A stretch of DNA of 30,045 bases from Basidiobolus meristosporus CBS 931.73 (Eukaryota > Basidiobolomycota > Basidiobolomycetes > Basidiobolales > Basidiobolaceae), in assembly GCA_002104905.1 (NCBI GenBank), contig MCFE01000855.1, positions 1 to 30,045 of the forward strand, given 5' to 3'. Both the position numbers and the translations under genes were made by a program. Below are positions 23,519 to 30,045 of this stretch, in pieces. The notes beneath the pieces are model-generated. The model ran no database searches, was not told the DNA's origin, and was given only the letters and a program-made list of their open reading frames with translations. How positions within the stretch are numbered: position 1 is the first letter of the stretch; every line of letters starts with the position of its first letter.

Positions 23519-24196
23519 GTGTTGTATCCAAGAGAAAAGTGTAATAAAACTCTTGCATGAGTTAACTGAACCTAAGTGACAACTAAGTGCAGAATCTTAG
23601 AATTGTCAAGAGTGCCAGAAATATTAGCAGAGAGGTTCTGGTCTAATATTGGTCTTGTATATAGCTGAGTTGGGCTATAAAGGCAACAGAGTAGGTTTGC
23701 AATGCAGGCTAGGCTTGGTGTTCTTGAGAGTGCTAGATATACTAAGCTTGGGTAGAAACTAGAATGGATTTGTTGAATTTGTAATTTTGTTGAGACACAT
23801 ACTAAACCAAAAGGTTCAGTAAACTTTATTAATACTTTTCTGATTGAGTTGCATTAGTAAGCACCAAGAAACTGGACTAATTGAAATCTGTTGGGGGGTT
23901 GATAGGTGCATAAGATAAATGAAAAATTGCATCATTAATCAGCTGATGTCTTGGCAACAGCTAAGTGGTTGCATAAATCTCAGATGACTAATCACTTGGA
24001 AAGGCTTAGCAGATCAGTTGAGGATGTAATGACCACATGAAAATTGATCAGGTGTGACAGCTAAAAATAGATTCTGAGAAGTGATAAAATAAACCATATC
24101 AGCTATTAGTTGTGTTTGGGTTAGGGAAAATCAGTTAGGGTAGTAGATTTTCTAATGGAGTGAAATTGGCCAAGTTTTAAATGTTGATGCACAACA
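23519..24196 (-). mobile_element. Probable 3' LTR of the Ty3/gypsy element
   Basis: It begins directly after the stop codon of the integrase-chromodomain frame. The minus strand reads a purine tract (GGGAGGAAG), then TGTTGTGCATCAACA, which fits a polypurine tract followed by an LTR starting with TG. The far end is not defined; I placed it at the border of the LINE tail. No matching 5' LTR is seen in the window. Confidence 0.45.
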
Positions 24197-24889
24197 TCAC
24201 TTCCTCCCAAGAGAGGAGTTTTCTGATACCTTCTGGGTTCCCCTGTGGCTCCAATACTGATCAATGATGGCAACATCATCAAAGTTGGTGTAAGGTTCCC
24301 AGGTGTTGTCTTTGGCATCATAACCTTCCCACTTGACTAAATAAAGGCAATTTGGTTCTTCTCCATCATGGTCAACAATAGATTCAGCTTTATGGGATTC
24401 ATAAGTAACTGGGTCTTGAGATATAAGTTTGAGTGAAGAAGGTGGAAAGTCTTTGGGTAGCAGTGCTCCAGTATTGTCCTGAAGTACATAAGATCCTCCA
24501 GTGGTACATCTAACAACTTCAAATGGGCCTTCATATTTGGGGTCAAGTTTAGATTGTCAGATTGGATCTAGTGTCATGACATATGACCCATCTGGAAAGC
24601 TGCAGTTCCTGTGTCTTGAGGCGTATGTTGAAGTCATCTTTTGCTGTGTGGCCTTACTTCCAGCACTGATAGCAGGGTAGACAATGTCTTTAAGGTACTC
24701 AAGCTGGTTCTTTAGCTTGTCTGTATTCAAACTTGATAGCTCTGTATTCTGGTAGTCCCCAAAGTGGTTGTATCTTCTTCCAAACATCAAAGAACATGGT
24801 GTTGATCCATGTAGAGTGACAATTTTGGTGTTGATAGCATACTGTACAGTGAGAATGTACTTGTTAGGGTATAGGAGTTGTGGTAAGGG
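24197..24889 (-). pseudogene. Ty3/gypsy integrase end with chromodomain
   Basis: One frame runs from 24889 to the TGA at 24197 with a single internal stop (TGA at 24559-24557). In order it shows: an integrase-core end (STPCSLMFGRR, about 24808-24776); a charged linker; SYVMTLDP; the GPY/F-type module (KLDPKYEGPFEVV, then SYVLQDNTG); and a chromodomain (LYLVKWEGYDAKDNTWEP, about 24340-24290, ending near IDQYWSH). This order is that of chromoviruses, whose chromodomain guides integration to chromatin. Upstream, a TAG at 24892-24890 and the G-rich hairpins at 24908-24981 break the frame. The internal stop makes this copy inactive. Confidence 0.9.
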
Positions 24890-24907
24890 CTACAAAGGGT
24901 AAGAAAG

Positions 24908-24981
24908 CTGGGGGTCTGGGGGACACAGTCTCCCAGATAATAAAATAAGCAGGGGGTTTGGGGGATGCAATCCCCATACTG
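24908..24981. repeat. Pair of G-rich imperfect hairpins
   Basis: Two related units, 24908-24936 (starting CTGGGGGTCTGGGGGA) and 24950-24981 (starting CAGGGGGTTTGGGGGA), each ending in a short C-rich stretch (TCTCCCAG, ATCCCCAT) that can fold back on the G-rich start. They are separated by 13 AT-rich bases and lie inside what should be the gypsy pol gene. Confidence 0.75.
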
Positions 24982-25630
24982 CTCTTTCTTTATTAAGATT
25001 CCTTTCAATTTCCTCTGTTTTCCTTACTTTAATCTTATCCTAACCTTCCTAACCTAAGCACTTTTTTTTTCATTTTTTATTCAAACTATCATAAATATTG
25101 AAACTTATTCTTTGCTCACTGAGCATTCTTACTATCTCACCATGGATTGTTATCCTTTTAGCCCTTTATCAATATTGAATTAAAAAAATTGAAAATCAAT
25201 TATCCTATAAATTTTAGACCTAAGTATATAGATATGAAATATTATTTCTATATATCAATGCTAAAGTCTAGCTCTTTGCTAATGTATATTTATATATGCT
25301 ATAACTTACTTAAGACATGTAGCATTATTTAGCAAGTTAAATTTTTTTTAATAAAGTTATATATATCATGATAAAATTTATTACAAAAATAAGGAACTCT
25401 CTGATATTCATAGCCTAATTACCTTTTTTACACTCTTCAATATTATTTTTTCTTAATATTTATAATACAAGCAATTTGTAAACCTCTTAATATATCTACT
25501 AATAAAAGTATTTCATATATGAAAATTTGAAAATAAATATATTAACAAGAACAATGCTTATTTATTGAAAATACCTTAAAAAGTTATAATAAATAATACC
25601 AATAGTTATTCTGTTGAATAGTGGTCATTA
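24982..25630. other. Very AT-rich stretch without genes
   Basis: Extremely AT-rich, with poly(T)/poly(A) runs and no open frame of note. By position it should hold the reverse transcriptase and RNase H of the gypsy element, but nothing recognisable remains, so this part is deleted, replaced or decayed. Confidence 0.6.
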
Positions 25631-26080
25631 ATACTTTTGGGCAACCTATATTGTGCAAGACTAATGTTACTCATGGATTGATGAAGCAAGTTAAATCCCA
25701 GTAGCCCAATTTAAAAATATTTCCTATGATTTTATAGTGAAAAATGACCGCATAATATATAATAATTATGATATTTTTAATATCCAGAGTATGATAATAT
25801 AAGTTGGTAGAATTACATACTTGTAACACATTTAGCCTGAGCATCATACACAGCGTGGAGAATATCATTTTATTTTTTATAGATATACCAGCTACACAAA
25901 ACACATGTTGCAGAGTAACAACTGTGTGGCATTCAAGTGTACAAGAAATCTTGCACTATGAACAAACGGAAAATTGAGAGCACATCTAATCTGCATTGCA
26001 TATGTAGCTCCAGAATCAACCAACAAATTAGTTTGGTGATTATACCTCTTTGACAGCTAAATCAAATGATTGGGTATTAT
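25631..26080 (-). pseudogene. Relic of a Ty3/gypsy aspartic protease
   Basis: On the minus strand, NLLVDSGATYAM occurs at about 26030-25995; DSGAT is the active-site motif of retrotransposon aspartic proteases. About 100 codons later, in a shifted frame, IGLLGFNLLHQS (about 25710-25675) resembles the conserved ILG-x-x-x-L-x-x-x motif that ends this domain. Intervening sequence is AT-rich and frameshifted. Orientation and order fit the integrase-chromodomain piece at 24197-24889, so both probably belong to one decayed element with its middle lost. Confidence 0.5.
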
Positions 26081-26580
26081 GAGAGTTGAAAAAAAAACAA
26101 GTGTGCAGTGCTAAACTGCTTCAGAAAATCATAACCATGTTCAACATTTATGATTGGAGTGATTTATATATAACAGAGTGGTTGATAAAGTATTTATTAT
26201 ACTTCTGGGTAGCAGAGGGATAGCTAAAATAATAATTATTATATTGTAGATACATCAGATAGTTTGCAGATAGATGAATCAGCAATTGACATTGAAAAAT
26301 TTACAAATGAATGTGGAGTAATATATTAAGAATAAAGTTGGTTTAAAGTAGCGGTGATTATGGCTCAGATTAAAGCAAATATTTGAAATTGTTAAAGTAT
26401 CGGTCAGAGTTGACTAGAAAATAAAGAAATATCTATAATAAGCAGGGTTAGCCAGTTTCATATGAAGTAAAGTAGACTTTGACATTATTCAGTGATTAAA
26501 AGCTTAATAAAGTAGTATAAATAAGGCTCATATTGACATTCTGTAGATAGAAAACAATCAGCCAAGATAATACATATCAA
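26081..26580. other. AT-rich stretch without genes
   Basis: Lies between the protease relic and the LINE tails. By position it may be decayed gypsy gag sequence, but no motif such as a zinc knuckle could be seen. Confidence 0.45.
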
Positions 26581-26815
26581 GGGTTAGGGGGAGACAGTCA
26601 CCAACAGGTGAAATCTTTATTTCAGTTGAAACAAAGAAGCCAGCGCTACTGTTGTAGCTTTGATACAAGAGTGTGTAGCTGAGGGGAATTTGTAGGTAAG
26701 TTAATAAGAAGTGATGATAGTATCTTCAGTGCTCAAGACACTGTTCAGTGGGAAGGGTGGTAGCAAGAGAGGTAAGAATGACTTGTGAACAACATTAATG
26801 AGGGGAATGTGATAA
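26581..26815 (-). repeat. Tandem duplicate of the LINE 3' end (outer copy)
   Basis: 235 bases, near-identical to the adjoining 26816-27050 and in the same orientation; the few differences are single substitutions and two compensating one-base gaps. It contains the last part of ORF2 coding sequence and the 3' untranslated region. Confidence 0.9.
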
Positions 26816-26881
26816 GGGTTAGGGGGGAGACAGTCACCAACAGGTGAAATCTTTATTTCAGTTGAAACAAAGAAGCCAGCG

Positions 26882-29629
26882 CTACTGTTGTAGCTTTGAT
26901 ACAAGTGTGTGTAGCTGAGGGGAATTTGTAGGTAAGTTAATAAGAAGTGATGATATTTCTTCAGTGCTCAAGACACTGTTCAGTGGGAAGGGGGGTAGCA
27001 AGAGAGGTAAGAATGACTTGTGAACAACATTAATGAGGGGAATGGGATAAGGATTGATATTCATCATAAAGGGAGTGTGCTGCTGCAGATATTGCTGCCA
27101 AAGGTCTGTCAAGTACTTCAGGTAGGCCAGCTTGGGTTTTTCTGACTGCAGAATAAATTCAGCAAACTTCTTGACTTCAGGATCTCCAAGTATAGTTCTC
27201 CAGCAGGAGTCAGGTGTAGTGTGGTGTGTTCTCTTCCAGGCCTTAATCAGTGGGTTGTTGCAGTTGTGAAGTCTGAGGTATAATCTGGTTCTAAGGTAGA
27301 GAAGTCTGATCTTATAGGGCATAAACCCAAAAGCACCAAGAATAGCATGTCTGTAGGGGCATTCAGGCAAATGAGGCACCAAGGAGGTAATGCACCATAC
27401 TGCAAACTTGTCAAGCTTAGTGCAGTCTCTAGAAGTAAGAGAGAGTAAGTGGTAAGCCAAATTCCAGGACAGGGAAGACAAACTGCTTGAGTAGAAGGAG
27501 GCAGCTGGGAGCTGAAGTTGTAGGAGGAGTAACAGCCAGTAGCTTGTGGAGTGCCTGTCTTGCCAGGATAATTCTCTTCTTCAGGTGTGCTCCAGAGTCT
27601 AGTCCAGTAGGAAGGAAAGGAAAGCCAAGATATGTAGCAGAAACCTGAGCAGGTAGAGTGGAGTTCTCCAAGTTGATGGGAGAGCCCAAAGGTACTGTCT
27701 TTGCAATGGAAAGCTGGAGATTATTCTTCTGCAGATACTGGTGGATGGTCTGGGAGTCTTGTTGCACATTGGAGGAGGATATTCTGATGTCATCAGCAAA
27801 GAGAGTAACCAGGCAGTCAGCTGAGAGTCTTGGGAAATCATTCAGGAAGATGGCATAACAGTATAGGACCAAGCACAGAGCCTTGAACCACTCCATTAGG
27901 AACTGAGAACACAGCTGATTGCTCACTTGGGTGCAGAATTCTTGCTTGTGGATCCAGAAACAGAGATCCTGACAAGGAGGGTGAGAGAGGTACTGGAGAA
28001 GCATTGCAACTTGGACCAAAGCAGATTTCTGTCAACTGAATCAAAGGCCTTAGTAATATCAAACAGAACAGAGGGATACTTGCACTGGAGAGAGTGATCT
28101 TGGCTAAGTATGACTGCATATTCCAAGGAGAGGCCAGGAACAAAGCCAAACTGTGCAGGATGAAACTTGAGGGAGTCAGAGTAGAGCTCCTGAGCAAGCA
28201 GAAGCTCAAACACCTTTCTGCAGGTGGGCAGCAGAGATATTGGCCTGTAGGAGCTAGGATCCAGGTGCTTTCCTTTACCCTTGTACAGTGGCAGAACATT
28301 TGCAAAGGACCATTCCTCAGGAGTAGAAAGCTGGGCTGAGCATTGCTGAAACAGTGGAAGCAGAAGTGCAGACATGGCCTTGGTACTAGTCTTCAGAAGC
28401 TCATAGGAGATTGTGTCCACACCTGGAGCAGTAGAGTTGGGAAGCCTCTTGAGCACATTATGGATTCTCCTTTGATCAAGTGCAAGTGGGATGGGCAGAG
28501 TCTTGAAGTCAGGATGAAAGCCAGGAGTTGAGTACTGCTTTGTAGAGAAGAAGATGTTAGCCAGCTGTTCTGTTGAAGGTAACTTCCTGGAAGAGGGCCT
28601 CATTGCCCTGTAGAGTCTTGATACTGTTCTTGTTATAGAGTTGGAAGATTGCAGAGGCAAAGAACTCATAATATGATCCCAGAGCTGAGTATGCAGAGTG
28701 TGGTGAATTGCCTTGGAGTGGTGTATTGCTGTCAGGAGGAGTTTCTCTGTTTTTGGGTTAGGGAAACTCAGGTAGCTTTGTTGCAGGGCTGAAACAATGG
28801 ATTCCCATTTTCTTGAGGTAACAGCAGTAGTCTTGCATGGCAGTGAGAGGGAGGCAGACACCAGAATCAGATGCTTCACAAAGAGCCAGGCATAGTTGAG
28901 ATCATCTGGCAGAGAAAGTAGCAAACTGGCAAGCTTCAAGTAGTTCCCAAAGTCTTTCTTCTGATTCTTGGTAGCTTTGTGGGTGAGCACAGTAAGTTTT
29001 GGCAGCTTCTTCTTCACAACTGGTTGCATAGAAAGGGACCAGGCTGGGTGGTCAGAGGCTCTCAAGGATCCTAGCTCAGCTCCAGAGAATTGCTTAACTT
29101 CATTCACAAAGTAGAGGGCAGCAGCAGAAGGGCAGATCCAGTCAACACATCTTTTCTCAGATTGAGCACCTAGTGCTAGCAGGTGGCTTTCTCTCAGGAA
29201 GTTCAGTAGGAATGTAGACCTTGGCTTCATTCTTGCAGTCAGAGTAGTCTTGTTCTCAGGATGGGGAATGTTGAGATCTCCAAGCAAGATAACAGGTGTT
29301 GATATAGATTGTTGGTATTGCTGAACCTTCTGGCATATAACTTGCACTTCCTGAAGGGCAAGACTTGGAGGCAGATAGCAGAGCACCAGACTGATAGTTG
29401 GCAACTGGAGAGCAGCACAGTAAGGGGAGTAAAGAGGAACACAGAGCTGAGGAGTATTGATGGTAGAAGAGATGAAGCAGATAGAGGAGGTATTCTTTGT
29501 TCTAGGAGTAGAAAAGCAATATAGATTAGTCAAAAGTATAGAGGGTAGCTGAACATCAATCAAACACAGGAGGGAAAATCTTGAAAGAAGTCTCTCTAGA
29601 GTTGTCTTGATGGCTGTATGCTGTTGCAG
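26882..29629 (-). pseudogene. LINE ORF2: endonuclease-reverse transcriptase, frameshifted
   Basis: Nicks DNA and copies the element RNA at the nick. The frame is open from 29629 (just after a stop at 29632-29630) to about 27930 and shows: endonuclease motifs VILLGDLNIPH and RASDHPAW; reverse transcriptase motifs PLYKGKGKHLDPSSYRPIS, FGFVPGLSLEYAV, LFDITKAFD (first catalytic Asp), then after frameshifts near 27930 and 27870 NGVVQGSVLGPI and TLFADDI (catalytic Asp pair). A third shift near 27460 leads into the C-terminal region ending KLQQ-stop at 26882. The first part of the endonuclease, with its Asn and Glu metal-binding residues, is missing or very poor. No initiator ATG fits well. Three frameshifts make it nonfunctional. 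Confidence 0.92.
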
Positions 29630-29652
29630 TTAAGCAACAGAACTTCAGGTAG

Positions 29653-30045
29653 TCAGGCAGAGGTTGTAGCTTCTTCAGAGGCAGCATTGATAATGTGACC
29701 TGCAGAGTCCCAGAGCTCTTCAAATGGTGCATCACTTAAGTCAGCAAGGAGGGAAATGGCATGATTCTTGAGGAAGTATGCCACATCATAGGAGGGGGCT
29801 TGTCTCTTGATGGCAGCAAAGAAAGACAGAATGGCAACATGGGCTGGAGGCTTGTTGAACAGTAGAGAGTCAGAGGATTCAGATTCTTCAGGCACTATCT
29901 TGAAGTCAGTTTTCAGCCAGTTAAGGTTCTTCTCCACAAAGGCAACAAATGGGTCAGCAATGTTTTGGTCTAGGATAACCTCCAGAATCTTCCCTTTTCT
30001 CCAGGCCAGGTTGACAATTCTTGAGAGCTGAATATTGCATGCTTG
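29653..30045 (-). CDS. C-terminal part of LINE ORF1, runs off the window
   Basis: The frame is open from the right window edge (codon starting at 30045) to the TGA at 29655-29653, 130 residues. It lies directly upstream of ORF2, the place of the LINE ORF1 (RNA-binding, gag-like) protein. The visible part is mixed hydrophobic and acidic, with no zinc knuckle or RRM that I can recognise; the RNA-binding part may lie outside the window. The assignment rests on position only. Confidence 0.6.
   Translation of the reverse strand, partial: QACNIQLSRIVNLAWRKGKILEVILDQNIADPFVAFVEKNLNWLKTDFKIVPEESESSDSLLFNKPPAHVAILSFFAAIKRQAPSYDVAYFLKNHAISLLADLSDAPFEELWDSAGHIINAASEEATTSA

Larger units (their letters stand above)
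26816..30045 (-). mobile_element. LINE (non-LTR retrotransposon), 5' end beyond the window
   Basis: From the right edge leftward: end of ORF1 (to 29653), ORF2 with endonuclease and reverse transcriptase (about 29629-26882), and a 66-base 3' untranslated region containing AAATAAAG. The 3' end reads CCCCCCTAACCC on the minus strand. There is essentially no CpG from 26,882 to the window edge. No RNase H domain was seen. Frameshifts in ORF2 show this copy to be inactive. Confidence 0.95.

Noticed and set aside
24121-24321. Open frame overlapping the chromodomain in another frame
   Set aside because: It is a shadow; the chromodomain and GPY/F motifs are in the frame ending at 24197.
1-30045. CRISPR arrays, bacterial operons, rRNA genes
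   Set aside because: None seen; the spliced genes and retrotransposons show a eukaryotic chromosome.

Overview
The window looks like a transposon-rich fungal nuclear genome. Genes are split by many short introns (53 to about 180 bases, GT...AG), a PH-plus-CRIB protein of fungal Cla4 type is present, and there is a Ty3/gypsy chromovirus with a chromodomain beside a LINE. Lineage cannot be fixed from sequence alone; a repeat-rich basidiomycete (rust-like) or an early-diverging fungus both fit.

Layout: 1-1,540 is a decayed repeat with an open frame interrupted only by stop codons. 1,540-10,900 is a CpG-containing gene island: pyrroline-5-carboxylate reductase (+, 2208-3368, five exons), a small secreted pacifastin-type protease inhibitor (-, 3743-3964), a TesB-family acyl-CoA thioesterase (-, 5007-6520, ten exons) and a four-finger C2H2 protein (-, 8719-9168). 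10,900-14,700 is AT-rich repeat-derived DNA containing two old direct repeats of about 300 bases. 14,700-23,200 is a second CpG-containing island with an unidentified six-exon gene (-, 17261-18692) and a PH-CRIB protein that lacks the expected kinase domain (-, 20471-21370). 23,200-30,045 is repeat DNA on the minus strand: a truncated LINE tail, a wrecked Ty3/gypsy element (protease relic, integrase end, chromodomain, probable LTR start), a very AT-rich stretch, and a LINE (endonuclease, reverse transcriptase, end of ORF1) running off the right edge with a tandemly duplicated 3' end.

The genes do not form one pathway. Proline synthesis and acyl-CoA hydrolysis are housekeeping functions; the PH-CRIB protein points to Cdc42/Rac signalling at membranes; the secreted inhibitor points to protection against, or interference with, external trypsin-like proteases. 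The most notable points are the pacifastin inhibitor with a Kex2-like site outside arthropods, the kinase-less PH-CRIB protein, and the near-total absence of CpG in the transposon blocks. I saw no clearly new multi-gene system.
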